Part shown: positions 11,461 through 20,179 of the stretch, piece by piece | Numbering within the stretch: the stretch's first letter is position 1 | Layout of the letters: each line of letters opens with the position of its first letter | Assembly (NCBI RefSeq): GCF_000069785.1 | Contig: NC_010528.1 | Coordinates: 3,264,001 to 3,328,000, forward strand | DNA: 64,000 nucleotides | Source of the DNA: Cupriavidus taiwanensis LMG 19424 | GTDB taxonomy: Bacteria > Pseudomonadota > Gammaproteobacteria > Burkholderiales > Burkholderiaceae | Direction of reading: 5' to 3' | Position numbers and translations under genes: made by a program | Notes under the pieces: generated by a model | Told to the model about the DNA's origin: nothing | The model's database searches: none | Seen by the model: only the letters and a program-made list of their open reading frames with translations

Positions 11461-11967
11461 CTAGCGCAACGCCAGGGCCACCACCCAGTATGTCTTCAGC
11501 GCCAGCAGGAACGTGACCAGCATCGGCACCCAGCGCAGATCGCGGTACAGCACCACGACCAGCACCAGCAGCGCCACCGTGGCAAAGACCTTGATCGCCT
11601 CGCCCAGCACCAGTCCGCCCACCGAAGCACGATCGCGCGCCAGCCACAGGCGGAAGGCGAAGAACCCGCTCGGCACGAAGCACACCATGCCGCCGAACAG
11701 CGCCGACCATCCGTATGGCCCCGGTTCCTTCGCAAACAGCGCCCAGCACAGTGCCGACAGCAGGGAGACCGCCACCTGCGCCAGGACAACCTTGCCCGGG
11801 GTCATGCGCGAAGGACGCAGCGCGCGCTCGCCAAACAGCGTCACCGCCTCGGCATGCGACAGCGGATCGACAGCTTCTTCCTCACGGTCCGCGCCTTCTT
11901 TCCAGTCGTCCCAGTCATCTTCCTGACGGGACCCGGCGCCTCGTTGCTGACGGTCTCGAACCACCAC
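11461..11967 (-). CDS. atpI: ATP synthase-associated protein I
   Basis: AtpI is a small, non-essential membrane protein encoded first in many atp operons; it aids c-ring assembly or stability. The 168-residue product has an acidic, soluble N-terminus of about 60 residues (QEDDWDDWKEGADREEEAVD), then four predicted membrane helices including VVLAQVAVSLLSALCWALFA, ALFGGMVCFVPSGFFAFRLW and PMLVTFLLALKTYWVVALAL. The acidic tail is long for AtpI; an internal ATG (MTPGKVVLAQ, residue 55) would remove it. It is followed by a 241-base gap before atpB, wide for the operon. Confidence 0.85.
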   Translation of the reverse strand: MVVRDRQQRGAGSRQEDDWDDWKEGADREEEAVDPLSHAEAVTLFGERALRPSRMTPGKVVLAQVAVSLLSALCWALFAKEPGPYGWSALFGGMVCFVPSGFFAFRLWLARDRASVGGLVLGEAIKVFATVALLVLVVVLYRDLRWVPMLVTFLLALKTYWVVALALR

Positions 11968-11981
11968 CTGCCTGCCTTATC

Positions 11982-12003
11982 CGGGCCGGAACTTTTCGGC
12001 CCG
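11982..12003 (-). promoter_or_regulatory. Hairpin in the atpI leader
   Basis: The stem CGGGCCG (11982-11988) pairs with CGGCCCG (11997-12003) around an 8-base A/T-rich loop. It lies between the predicted start point near 12,016 and the atpI ATG at 11967. Without a U-tail it is not a terminator; it may affect messenger stability or translation of atpI. Confidence 0.4.
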
Positions 12004-12023
12004 ACCAGAATTCAAACCGCACG

Positions 12024-12053
12024 ATTTTAAGGGGAACTACTGATTCGCGTCAA
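12024..12053 (-). promoter_or_regulatory. Sigma70-type promoter of the atp operon
   Basis: On the minus strand TTGACG (12053-12048) and TAAAAT (12029-12024) are separated by 18 bases, matching five of six positions at each element. Transcription would begin about 12,016, some 50 bases before the atpI ATG. It is the best promoter match found in the window and is well placed for the ATP synthase operon. Confidence 0.75.
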
Positions 12054-12284
12054 TCTGCTTACATTTACCTTGCAGTGCGTTGCGCACAACGGTTGCCATC
12101 ACGATTGCATGATGGCTGCGCGAAAATTGCGCGGCAATGATGTTTGACGTAATTGGATTGCGCAGTGAACCCCGCGCATGATGGGGGATTACCGACCGGG
12201 CACGAGGTATACCGGGGATCGACGCGACCAGTGCTGCGTGCGCGCAACAGTCGACGCAGCAATGGCCGTTAATCGCGCAGTAAA

Positions 12285-13187
12285 TCAGGCAGCCTGCTGC
12301 CCTTCGCGGGATTCGCGCAGGCGCGTCAGCACCCCTTCGAGCGCATCGTTGTTGCTGAAGTGGATCGTCAGCTGGCCCTTGCCGCGTGCCGACAGCTTGA
12401 TCTGCACCGCCAGCCCGAGCGCATCCGACAACTCCTCTTCCAGCCGCGCCACGTCGCGCACGTTATTGGCGCCCTTCTGCTTGAGCGACTTGAGGTCGAA
12501 CGGCTTCAGCGTGGAGGCCACCAGCTTCTCGGTCTCGCGCACCGACAGCCGCTTGTTGACAATCTGGTTGGCCAGCGTGATCTGGTTGGCGCCGTCCACG
12601 GCCAGCAGCGCGCGCGCATGGCCCATGTCGAGGTCACCGGCCATCAGCATGGTTTGCACCGGCGCGGCCAGGTTCAGCAGGCGCAGCAGGTTGGACACCG
12701 CGCTGCGCGAGCGGCCGACGGACTCGGCCGCCTGCTCGTGCGTGAAACGGAACTCGCGGATCAGCCGCATGATGCCCTGCGCTTCTTCAAGCGGATTCAG
12801 GTCTTCGCGCTGGATGTTTTCAATCAGCGCCATCGCCGCCGCGGCTTCGTCGGCGACGTCCTTGACCAGCACCGGCACCTTGTCCAGGCCGGCCAGCCTG
12901 GAAGCGCGGAAGCGCCGCTCGCCGGCAATGATCTCGTAGCGATCGGGCTCGGCCACGCGCCGCACCAGGATCGGCTGCATCAGGCCCTGGGCGCGGATAC
13001 TCGCGGCCAGCTCCTGCAGCGCGCCCTCGTCCATGCGGGTGCGCGGCTGGTACTTGCCCGGCTGCAGCTGATTCAGGTTCAGCACGGTGGGCGCGCCCTC
13101 CTGCTTGACCGACTCGACGATCTCGGCGGGCCCGCCCAACAGCGCTTCGAGGCCGCGGCCCAGGCCCTTCTTCTTTGCAGTGCTCAT
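12285..13187 (-). CDS. parB: Chromosome-partitioning protein ParB (parS-binding CTPase)
   Basis: ParB binds parS, spreads as a CTP-dependent clamp and, with ParA, moves the replication origin region. The 300-residue product has a basic N-terminal [15 protein letters not shown] tail (the ParA-stimulating region), the ParB/Srx core with IRAQGLMQPILVR and GERRFRASRLAGL (the CTP-binding box, about residues 90-105), a helix-turn-helix in FTHEQAAESVGRSRSAVSNLLRLL (about 150-175), and a C-terminal dimer domain ending in HFSNNDALEGVLTRL. It starts 16 bases after the parA stop. Perfect parS sites within 4 kb support it as the chromosomal copy. Confidence 0.97.
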   Translation of the reverse strand: MSTAKKKGLGRGLEALLGGPAEIVESVKQEGAPTVLNLNQLQPGKYQPRTRMDEGALQELAASIRAQGLMQPILVRRVAEPDRYEIIAGERRFRASRLAGLDKVPVLVKDVADEAAAAMALIENIQREDLNPLEEAQGIMRLIREFRFTHEQAAESVGRSRSAVSNLLRLLNLAAPVQTMLMAGDLDMGHARALLAVDGANQITLANQIVNKRLSVRETEKLVASTLKPFDLKSLKQKGANNVRDVARLEEELSDALGLAVQIKLSARGKGQLTIHFSNNDALEGVLTRLRESREGQQAA

Positions 13188-13203
13188 GCTCTTGCCCTCT
13201 CCT

Positions 13204-13977
13204 TCAGCCCAACTGCCGGACCCGCGCGATCATCTCCGCGCCGAAGTCCAGGTACGCCTTGGCACCCTTCGATGACGGATCGAACGCCACGCCCGGCATG
13301 CCATAGGACGGTGCCTCGGCCAGCCGCACATTGCGCGGGATCAGGGTCTTGAAGACCTTTTCCCCGAAGTGCGATTCCAGTTGCGCCGACACTTGCTGCT
13401 GCAGCGTCACGCGCGGATCGAACATCACGCGAAGCAGGCCGATCACCTGCAGGTCGCGGTTCAGGTTGGCGTGCACCTGCTTGATGGTGTTGACCAGATC
13501 CGACAACCCTTCCAGCGCAAAATACTCGCACTGCATCGGCACGATCACGCCGTGCGCCGCGCACAAGCCGTTCAGCGTCAGCAGCGACAGCGACGGCGGG
13601 CAATCGATCAGCACGAAGTCATAGTCACCGTCGACCTCCGCGATGGCCTGGCGCAGCCGCCGCTCGCGCTGGTCCAGCTCGACCAGCTCCACTTCCGCGC
13701 CGGCCAGTTCGCGATTGGCCGGCAGCACGTCGTACTTTCCGGTTTCGGAGCGCTGGCGCGCCTGCGGGATCCCGGCCAGGCCGACCAGCACCTGGTACAC
13801 ACTGGTTTCCAGCGCCTGCTTGTCGATGCCGGAACCCATCGAGGCATTGCCCTGCGGATCCAGGTCGACCAGCAGCACGCGCTGGCCCTGCGCCGCCAGG
13901 CCAGCGGCAAGGTTTACCGTGGTGGTGGTCTTGCCTACCCCGCCCTTCTGGTTTGCGATCACGAATACCTTGGCCAT
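13204..13977 (-). CDS. parA: Chromosome-partitioning ATPase ParA
   Basis: ParA binds nucleoid DNA in its ATP form and is released by ParB, pulling the parS complex. The product is 257 residues. The deviant Walker A KGGVGKTTTTVNLA (about residues 10-23) is at the N-terminus, followed by VLLVDLDPQGNAS (Walker A') and FVLIDCPPSLSLLTLNGL (Walker B). No N-terminal helix-turn-helix is present, which marks the short chromosomal (Soj) type. The ATG at 13977 (MAKVFVIANQ) has GGAG close upstream; the frame extends 21 codons without similarity. Order rsmG-parA-parB is the classical arrangement. Confidence 0.97.
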   Translation of the reverse strand: MAKVFVIANQKGGVGKTTTTVNLAAGLAAQGQRVLLVDLDPQGNASMGSGIDKQALETSVYQVLVGLAGIPQARQRSETGKYDVLPANRELAGAEVELVELDQRERRLRQAIAEVDGDYDFVLIDCPPSLSLLTLNGLCAAHGVIVPMQCEYFALEGLSDLVNTIKQVHANLNRDLQVIGLLRVMFDPRVTLQQQVSAQLESHFGEKVFKTLIPRNVRLAEAPSYGMPGVAFDPSSKGAKAYLDFGAEMIARVRQLG

Positions 13978-14056
13978 AAGCTCCTGCGGCTCCTGCTTCA
14001 ATTCATCCAGCCAGCACGCGGCTGGCAGTTCGCGGCGCACGGCGCCGCGGCGTAGG

Positions 14057-14758
14057 TCATGCGGGGGCGCCCGCCCGGCGCGACAGCACCACCAGGTGGC
14101 GCTCCGCGTCCAGCCCGGGCACGGTCAGCCGCGGCACGGCGTCGACCTGCCATTGCGCCATCATTCCGGCGGTTTCCATGCGGTCCAGCTCGGCCTGCGG
14201 GTACACGCCCTTCATCGCGATCAGCTTGCCGCCGGGCGCGAGCAGCTGGCCCGACAGGTTCACGAAATCCGTCAGTTCGGCAAACGCGCGCGAGGTGATC
14301 ACGGCAAAGCCATCGGCGTCGTCCAGCTTCTCCACCGGGCCCCAATGCGCGGCGGCGTTGGACAGACCCAGCTGGGCCCGGCACTGCGTCAGGAAGGCCG
14401 TCTTCTTCTGCACGATGTCGACCATCAGCACCGACACATCGGGACAGGCGATGGCCAACGGCAGGCCGGGCATGCCGCCGCCGGAGCCCACATCTAGCAC
14501 CCTGCCCCGCGCCGGCGCCGCGACTTCTACAGCGCGGGCGGCCTGCGCCAGCGCCGGCACTGCAGCGAGCGAATCCAGCATGTGATGCGTGAGCATCTCA
14601 TCAGGGTGCCGGATCGCGGTCAGGTTGTAGACGCCGTTCCATTTGCGCAGCAGGGCCAGGTACGCGAACAGCGTATCAATCTGGGCCGGCGCCAATGCCA
14701 GCCCGATCTCGGCCAAGCCTGCTTCAAGGCGACGACGCTGCGTGGCGTCATCGGTCAT
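14057..14758 (-). CDS. rsmG: 16S rRNA 7-methylguanosine(527) methyltransferase
   Basis: RsmG (GidB) uses S-adenosylmethionine to methylate G527 of 16S rRNA; its loss gives low-level streptomycin resistance in other bacteria. The frame shows LLRKWNGVYNLTAIRHPDEMLTHHMLDSL, the family N-terminal block, then the SAM motif VLDVGSGGGMPGLPLAIACP and ITSRAFAELTDFVNLSGQLLAPGG. I chose the ATG at 14758 (MTDDATQRRR, 233 residues). A GTG at 14779, two bases after the mnmG stop, would add seven residues and allow translational coupling. The flanking mnmG and parAB genes support the call. Confidence 0.95.
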   Translation of the reverse strand: MTDDATQRRRLEAGLAEIGLALAPAQIDTLFAYLALLRKWNGVYNLTAIRHPDEMLTHHMLDSLAAVPALAQAARAVEVAAPARGRVLDVGSGGGMPGLPLAIACPDVSVLMVDIVQKKTAFLTQCRAQLGLSNAAAHWGPVEKLDDADGFAVITSRAFAELTDFVNLSGQLLAPGGKLIAMKGVYPQAELDRMETAGMMAQWQVDAVPRLTVPGLDAERHLVVLSRRAGAPA

Positions 14759-14781
14759 GGTTTGTCGCGGAGCGGGCACTC

Positions 14782-16740
14782 TCAGGCAGCCTCTTCACCG
14801 TTGCCGGACGATGCGCCGGCGTCCGCACGGCCGCGGCCCAGTCCCTTTTTCTTCAGGTGTACCAACAGCAGCGAGACCGCCGCCGGCGTCACACCCGAGA
14901 TGCGCGAAGCCTGGCCCAGCGTTTCCGGGCGATGCTGGTTCAGCTTCTGGCTGACTTCGAAACCCAGCCCGCGCACCTCGGTGTAATCCAGCCCTTCTGG
15001 CAGGCGCGTCGATTCGTTGGCTTCCAGCTTGTCGACCTCGGCCGCCTGGCGGGCGATATAGCCGTGGTACTTGATGCCGATCTCGATCTGCTCGCGGATC
15101 TGCTCCGCCAGCATCGGCTCCGCATCCAACGGTGCCTCGGGAGCATGGCGGCCGCCCTGGAGTGCCATCAGGGCTTCGTAGCTGACTTCCGGGCGACGCA
15201 GCAGGTCGGCCAGGCTGTACTCGCGCTCGATAGGCTTGCCCAGCAGCGGCACTGCCTCTTCGGCCGGCAGCATCGACGGATTTACCCAGGTGCTCTTCAG
15301 GCGTTCTGTTTCACGTGAAACAGCGTCGCGCTTGCGGTTGAACGCGTCCCAGCGCGCATCATCGACCACGCCCAGTTCGCGGCCCACTTCGGTCAGGCGC
15401 ATATCGGCGTTGTCTTCGCGCAAGCTGAGGCGGAACTCTGCGCGGCTGGTGAACATGCGGTACGGCTCGGTCACGCCACGCGTGATCAGGTCGTCGACCA
15501 GCACGCCCAGATAAGCCTGGTCACGGCGCGGCGTCCACGGATCGCGTTCGCGCACGTAGCAACCGGCATTGATACCGGCCAGCAGGCCCTGCGCCGCGGC
15601 TTCTTCATAACCGGTCGTGCCATTGATCTGGCCGGCGAAGAACAGGCCCCGGATCGCCTTGCTCTCCAGCGATGCCTTCAGGCCGCGCGGATCGAAGTAG
15701 TCATATTCGATCGCATAGCCAGGACGCAGGATATGTGCGTTTTCCAGGCCGCGAATCGAATGCACCAGCTCCAGCTGCACGTCGAACGGCAGGCTGGTCG
15801 AGATCCCGTTGGGATAGAACTCGTTGGTGGTCAGGCCTTCCGGCTCCAGGAAGATCTGATGACTTTCCTTGCTGGCAAAGCGATGGATCTTGTCCTCGAT
15901 GCTGGGGCAGTAACGCGGCCCTACCCCCTCGATCACGCCGGTGTACATCGGCGAGCGATCCAGCCCGCCGCGAATGATGTCGTGGGTACGGCTGTTCGTA
16001 TGGGTAATCCAGCATGGCAGCTGCTGCGGGTGCTGTTCGGGGCGACCGAGGAAGGAGAAGACCGGTACGGGATCCAGGTCGCCTGGCTGCTCTTCCATCA
16101 CGGAAAAATCGATGGTGCGCCCGTCGATGCGCGGCGGCGTGCCGGTCTTGAGGCGGCCTTGGGGCAGCTTCAGGTCCTTCAGGCGTGCCGACAGCGACAC
16201 CGCAGCAGGGTCGCCGGCACGGCCTCCCGTGTAATTGTCCAGCCCGACGTGGATCTTGCCGTCCAGGAAGGTGCCGGCCGTCAGCACGACCGCACGCGCG
16301 CGGAAGGCGATGCCGACCTGCGTCATGGCGCCGACGACACGGTCGCCCTCGACCATCAGGTCGTCCACGGCTTGCTGGAACAGCATCAGGTTCGGCTGGT
16401 TCTCCAGCCGGGTGCGGATCGCCTTGCGATACAGCACCCGGTCAGCCTGGGCACGAGTGGCACGCACGGCCGGCCCCTTGCTGGAATTCAGGATGCGGAA
16501 CTGGATGCCGGCCTCGTCCGTGGCCGCGGCCATGGCGCCGCCCATGGCGTCCACCTCTTTGACCAGGTGCCCCTTGCCGATACCGCCGATCGACGGGTTG
16601 CAGCTCATCTGCCCAAGCGTCTCGATGTTATGGGTCAGCAGCAGCGTCTGGCAGCCCATGCGGGCCGCAGCAAGGGCGGCTTCAGTGCCGGCATGGCCAC
16701 CGCCGACGACGATGACGTCGAATTCTTTCGGGTAAAGCAT
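14782..16740 (-). CDS. mnmG: tRNA 5-carboxymethylaminomethyluridine modification enzyme MnmG
   Basis: MnmG (GidA) with MnmE installs the carboxymethylaminomethyl group at wobble uridine 34 of certain tRNAs; it uses FAD and a folate-derived carbon. The product is 652 residues. FAD-binding [20 protein letters not shown] starts at about residue 9, followed by [25 protein letters not shown], and the signature [21 protein letters not shown] lies near residue 370. The ATG at 16740 was chosen because GGAGGAGG lies eight bases upstream and MLYPKEFDV is the family start. A perfect parS palindrome (15307-15322) lies within the coding sequence and encodes the Val-Ser-Arg-Glu-Thr around residue 475. Confidence 0.97.
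   Translation of the reverse strand: MLYPKEFDVIVVGGGHAGTEAALAAARMGCQTLLLTHNIETLGQMSCNPSIGGIGKGHLVKEVDAMGGAMAAATDEAGIQFRILNSSKGPAVRATRAQADRVLYRKAIRTRLENQPNLMLFQQAVDDLMVEGDRVVGAMTQVGIAFRARAVVLTAGTFLDGKIHVGLDNYTGGRAGDPAAVSLSARLKDLKLPQGRLKTGTPPRIDGRTIDFSVMEEQPGDLDPVPVFSFLGRPEQHPQQLPCWITHTNSRTHDIIRGGLDRSPMYTGVIEGVGPRYCPSIEDKIHRFASKESHQIFLEPEGLTTNEFYPNGISTSLPFDVQLELVHSIRGLENAHILRPGYAIEYDYFDPRGLKASLESKAIRGLFFAGQINGTTGYEEAAAQGLLAGINAGCYVRERDPWTPRRDQAYLGVLVDDLITRGVTEPYRMFTSRAEFRLSLREDNADMRLTEVGRELGVVDDARWDAFNRKRDAVSRETERLKSTWVNPSMLPAEEAVPLLGKPIEREYSLADLLRRPEVSYEALMALQGGRHAPEAPLDAEPMLAEQIREQIEIGIKYHGYIARQAAEVDKLEANESTRLPEGLDYTEVRGLGFEVSQKLNQHRPETLGQASRISGVTPAAVSLLLVHLKKKGLGRGRADAGASSGNGEEAA
15307..15322. 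promoter_or_regulatory. parS: parS site 1 (inside mnmG)
   Basis: A perfect 16-bp TGTTTCACGTGAAACA palindrome, the general bacterial ParB-binding sequence. It is in the coding region of mnmG and about 2.1 kb from parB. Confidence 0.95.
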
Positions 16741-16827
16741 GGGACACCTCCTCCGGGAGGCTGGCGGGAAAATTCGGGAATGCGAAATTATAGCGGCATT
16801 CGACTTATCACTTTCCGGCGGACACCA

Positions 16828-16843
16828 TGTTTCACGTGAAACA
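16828..16843. promoter_or_regulatory. parS: parS site 2 (upstream of mnmG)
   Basis: A second perfect TGTTTCACGTGAAACA, extended by one symmetric base each side (A and T). It lies 87 bases upstream of the mnmG start. Confidence 0.95.
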
Positions 16844-16885
16844 TGCCGCTTGCGGTACGTCATCAGTCGCCTGAAAGCGACGTTG

Positions 16886-16901
16886 TGTTTCACGTGAAAC
16901 A
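16886..16901. promoter_or_regulatory. parS: parS site 3 (upstream of mnmG)
   Basis: A third perfect TGTTTCACGTGAAACA, 58 bases from site 2 measured start to start. Confidence 0.95.
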
Positions 16902-16929
16902 AAATGGCCGGGCGCAAGGCCCGGCCATA

Positions 16930-16945
16930 GGTTTCACGTGGAACA
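16930..16945. promoter_or_regulatory. parS-like site 4 (degenerate)
   Basis: GGTTTCACGTGGAACA differs from the parS consensus at positions 1 and 12. It is 44 bases from site 3 and lies just past the stop of the amidohydrolase gene. ParB may bind it weakly. Confidence 0.65.
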
Positions 16946-16951
16946 AGCGCC

Positions 16952-17824
16952 TCAGAGCTTGGAACGGATATAGGCCGCCACTTGCTCGGTCAGCTTGCCC
17001 AGGTCGCGCTGCAGCGAAGCGAAGCCGGCATTGCGCTCCCGGGTCACCTCATCCATGTACAGCGGCCGCCGGATCTCGATCTGCAGGCTGTTGCGCCGCT
17101 CCGCCGGACGCCCGATCTGCGCGATCAACTGCACGCCCTTGTACGGATCGTTGCGCGCGACGGTGTAGCCCATGCCACGCAGCTCCCGCTCGACCAGATC
17201 CACCAGGCCCGGCTCGCAAGTCGTGCCATCGCGGTCTCCCAGCACGAAGTCGGCCAGCGGGTGCGCGCTGGCGATCTTCAGGCGCTCGTAGGCGTTGTTC
17301 GGCATGGAGTGCAGGTTGAGGTGCCAGAGTGCGCCAAAGCGCGCGTAGGCGCCCTCCACGGCCTCGGCCAGCGCCGCGTGGTACGGCCGATAGTAGCGCT
17401 CGATGCGGGCCTGCACTTCCGCGACCGACAACCGGCGGTCGTAGATCGGCGTTGCCGCGTCGATCCGGCTCCAGATCAGGCCGAAGCCCAGCTGCGTCTT
17501 CGGTCCCGGCGCCAGCGCCGTCGGCCAGGCGCCGTCTAGCTGGGCGGGATCGATATCGTCGGCCATCCGGTTCGGGTCGATGTAGACGCGCGGGAAGGTC
17601 GCCGCCAGCAGCGTGCCGCCCGCGGCGGGCACGGCCTGCCACAGCGCATCCACATGCGTGTCCTCACCGCCGCGCAGGCGCGCAGCAGGCACCGCGGCGC
17701 CAAAGTCAGCCGGGTAAGCGGTACCGCTATGCGGCGAATCACACACCAGCGGCAGCGCCTCCCCTTCCGGCAAGCGCACGATCACCGGCGGCAGCGCGGC
17801 CGGCTGGTTGGTTGCTTCCGCCAT
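16952..17824 (-). CDS. N-formylglutamate amidohydrolase family protein
   Basis: The family hydrolyses N-formylglutamate to formate and glutamate at the end of one histidine-degradation route, although many members act on other N-formyl acids. The 290-residue product has the family blocks [16 protein letters not shown] (about residues 25-40), [21 protein letters not shown] (about 78-87), [10 protein letters not shown] near residue 170 and [16 protein letters not shown] near residue 245. No histidine-utilisation genes are adjacent, so the in vivo substrate is uncertain. It begins three bases after the stop of the Bug-type gene and is probably co-transcribed with it. The degenerate parS site follows its stop. 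Confidence 0.9.
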   Translation of the reverse strand: MAEATNQPAALPPVIVRLPEGEALPLVCDSPHSGTAYPADFGAAVPAARLRGGEDTHVDALWQAVPAAGGTLLAATFPRVYIDPNRMADDIDPAQLDGAWPTALAPGPKTQLGFGLIWSRIDAATPIYDRRLSVAEVQARIERYYRPYHAALAEAVEGAYARFGALWHLNLHSMPNNAYERLKIASAHPLADFVLGDRDGTTCEPGLVDLVERELRGMGYTVARNDPYKGVQLIAQIGRPAERRNSLQIEIRRPLYMDEVTRERNAGFASLQRDLGKLTEQVAAYIRSKL

Positions 17825-17827
17825 GCC

Positions 17828-18823
17828 TCAGTCCAGCTTGATCTCGGCAGCCTTGGCCACGCGAGCGTAACGGGCCATGGCCTGCTGGATCTGTGCCTTG
17901 AACTGTTCCGGCGTGGTCGGCACCAGGGTGCCGCCAGACTCTTCCACCTTGCGCTTGAACTCGGGATTCTGCATGGCCTTGTGGATCACCTGGTTCAGCC
18001 TGGCAACGATGGCGGGCGGCGTATTGGCGGGCGCGACAATGCCGAACCAGCCGCCTTCACCCATGTCCTTGAAGCCCAGTTCGGCGTACGTCGGCACGTT
18101 GGGCAGCTGCGCGGAGCGGGCCGCGCCCAGCACCGCCAGCGCGCGCAGCCGACCGGCCTTCACGTGCGGCAGCGTCGACGACAGGTTGTCGGTGATGGCA
18201 TTCACCTGCCCTGCCACGGCGTCGTTCAGCGCCAGGCCTGCGCCCTTGTACGGCACGTGAAGCAGGTCGATCTTGGCCAGCATCATGAAGTTCTCGATAT
18301 TGACGTGGCCCAGCGAGCCTGCCCCCGGCGAGGCAAAGCTGTATTTGCCCGGATTGGCCTTGGCAAGCGCGATGAACTCTTGCATGGTCTTGGCCGGCAC
18401 GCTCGGGTGCACCGCGAACACGCTGGGGATCGCCACCACGTTGGTGACCGGGGCAAAGTCCTTGATCGGGTCGTACTTGAGCTTGGGGTAGACGGCCGGA
18501 TTGGAGCCATGCGTGCTGACGGTGGCCATGCCGATGGTGTAGCCATCCGGCGCAGCATTGGCGACCTGCTCCATGCCCAGCGAACCGCCGGCGCCGCCCT
18601 TGTTTTCCACGACGATCGACTGCCCCAGCTCGCGGCCGGCAAACTCCGCTACCAGGCGCGCCGACAGGTCGGTGGAGCCGCCGGCGGCAAACGGCACGAT
18701 CAGTCGGATCGGGCGGGTCGGGTAGTTGGCCTGTGCCAGCGCGCCGCCGGCAAAGAGCAGCGTGGCGGTGGCGGCGGTGCCGGTCAGCAGCAGCTGGCGG
18801 CGGGACATCCGGGCTCGGATCAT
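17828..18823 (-). CDS. Bug/TctC-family periplasmic solute-binding protein
   Basis: Bug proteins are periplasmic binding proteins, very numerous in Bordetella, Cupriavidus and relatives, which bind carboxylic or amino acids and may feed tripartite tricarboxylate transporters. The 331-residue product has a cleavable signal with a twin-arginine-like start (MSRRQLLLTG, then AGGALAQ), followed by the family opening YPTRPIRLIVPFAAGGSTDLSAR, then VVENKGGAGGSLG and APDGYTIG. No TctA/TctB membrane subunits are nearby, so this is an orphan. The pairing with an N-formylglutamate amidohydrolase hints at an N-acylated amino-acid ligand, but that is inference. Divergent from a LysR gene that probably controls it. 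Confidence 0.92.
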   Translation of the reverse strand: MIRARMSRRQLLLTGTAATATLLFAGGALAQANYPTRPIRLIVPFAAGGSTDLSARLVAEFAGRELGQSIVVENKGGAGGSLGMEQVANAAPDGYTIGMATVSTHGSNPAVYPKLKYDPIKDFAPVTNVVAIPSVFAVHPSVPAKTMQEFIALAKANPGKYSFASPGAGSLGHVNIENFMMLAKIDLLHVPYKGAGLALNDAVAGQVNAITDNLSSTLPHVKAGRLRALAVLGAARSAQLPNVPTYAELGFKDMGEGGWFGIVAPANTPPAIVARLNQVIHKAMQNPEFKRKVEESGGTLVPTTPEQFKAQIQQAMARYARVAKAAEIKLD

Positions 18824-18984
18824 GGGGTTTCTCCTGTTGGTGTCTTGTGCATGAACCGGGCGAGTGTCAGCCGTTTACCGGCCGCGCGCAAACGACTATA
18901 TTGCACCTTTGCATTACCAAAGATCATCCTTGCGCCGGGCGCGGCAAAGCGCCCTCCCCCGCGCTCCGCCCCCTGCCCTGCGCC

Positions 18985-19920
18985 ATGCGGTTGCATTCCC
19001 CTTCGATGTCCGAGTTGCACGCCTTTGCCACCGCGGCACGGCTGGGCAGCTTTACGCGCGCGGCGGAAGAACTGTGTGTGACGCAGGGCGCGATCAGCCG
19101 CGCCATCGCAAGGCTGGAGGCGCATTTCGGCCAGCCGCTGCTGCAGCGTAACGCCCACCGCCTGGGGCTGACCGATGCCGGGCGCCACTTGCTCGAGGCC
19201 GTGGCCGAGCCGCTCGCCGCGATCGAGCATGCCAGCGCCGCCTTGCGCGCCGGCGACCGCCGGCACCATCTGACCCTGTCGGTGGTGCCGACCCTCGCCA
19301 GCGTCTGGCTGGTGCCGCGCCTGCCGGATTTTCACCGCCGGCATCCGGAAATCCGCCTGGACTTCGTCCCCTACCAGCGTGACGAAGACTTGTCCGGACC
19401 CTCCCCCGACGCCGCCATCCTGGCGGGCGAAGCCGGCAAATGGCCTAGCCTGCAGGCCGACTACGTGGTCGGTCGGGAAATGGTGCCGGTGTGCCACCCC
19501 GACCGCCTGCGCGCCCGGCGTGAGGCCGGCCGCTGGCAGTCTCCGGGGGAGCTGCTGGACGAGCCGCTGCTCTACCACACCACCGCGCCGGCGAACTGGC
19601 AAAACTGGCTGCTGGCGGCCGGCGTACTCAACGCTGCGCCCCGGTTATCCACAGCGTTCGACCAGGTCTCGATCCTGATCCAGGCAGTGCGCGCCGACAT
19701 GGGCGTGGCGGTGCTGCAGCGCTGCCTGGTACGCGAGGAAATTGCGGCGGGACGCGTGGCAGCACCGTTCGACCTGCCGATTACGCTGCAACGCGGCTAT
19801 TTTCTGTGCGCGCCAAGGGAGCGACGCGATCATCCGGCGTTGCATTGCTTCCGCACGTGGCTACTGGAAACGGCGGCTGAGGATACCGCCCGGGAAAACG
19901 CCGCGCTATTCAGCAGATAA
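18985..19920 (+). CDS. LysR-family transcriptional regulator (GcvA-like)
   Basis: A 311-residue LysR regulator. The N-terminal winged helix-turn-helix reads LHAFATAARLGSFTRAAEELCVTQGAISRAIARLEAHFGQPLLQR, and the effector domain follows from about residue 95 (LTLSVVPTLASVWLVPRLPDFHRRHPEIRLDFV), the GcvA subclass pattern. I start at the ATG at 18985; MSELHAF seven codons in is an equally plausible start. The gene is divergent from the Bug-type gene across about 160 bases, so regulation of that operon is inferred. The shared region contains CTTTG-N6-CAAAG (18907-18922), a possible operator. A perfect DnaA-box match (19645-19653) lies inside the coding region and is probably chance. Confidence 0.9.
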   Translation: MRLHSPSMSELHAFATAARLGSFTRAAEELCVTQGAISRAIARLEAHFGQPLLQRNAHRLGLTDAGRHLLEAVAEPLAAIEHASAALRAGDRRHHLTLSVVPTLASVWLVPRLPDFHRRHPEIRLDFVPYQRDEDLSGPSPDAAILAGEAGKWPSLQADYVVGREMVPVCHPDRLRARREAGRWQSPGELLDEPLLYHTTAPANWQNWLLAAGVLNAAPRLSTAFDQVSILIQAVRADMGVAVLQRCLVREEIAAGRVAAPFDLPITLQRGYFLCAPRERRDHPALHCFRTWLLETAAEDTARENAALFSR

Positions 19921-20131
19921 CTTTCAGATCTGCATTTCCACGCAAACACATCCGTCGGGTGAATTTTTCTCGCACCACCATCAAACCGATGGATGAAATG
20001 ATAAGATCTACAAGTCCAAACATCCATCAAACAAATAGCAGCGGGGCTTGGGTCAGAGGCGCGGCCGCGCACAGAGTTGACCCCCCGGAAAATCAGGTTA
20101 TCCCCAAAGTTATTCACACCACCAATAACAA

Positions 20132-20153
20132 AGGGCCCGCTTGCGCGGGCCCT
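20132..20153 (-). terminator. Terminator after livF
   Basis: AGGGCCCGC (20132-20140) pairs with GCGGGCCCT (20145-20153) across a TTGC loop. Read leftward it is followed by TTGTTATT, a moderate U-tract, 27 bases after the livF stop. Confidence 0.8.
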
Positions 20154-20179
20154 CATTCTTCAGGCGAAATCGGGGTCGA

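Noticed and set aside
16741..16917. N-terminal extension of mnmG by 59 codons to the start of the open frame
   Set aside because: It would read through two parS sites. A GGAGGAGG ribosome site lies directly before the ATG at 16740, which starts the family sequence.
18873..18878. GTTTAC in the LysR-Bug gap as part of the array family
   Set aside because: Single copy; does not cluster. Noted only as background for the 61 kb array.
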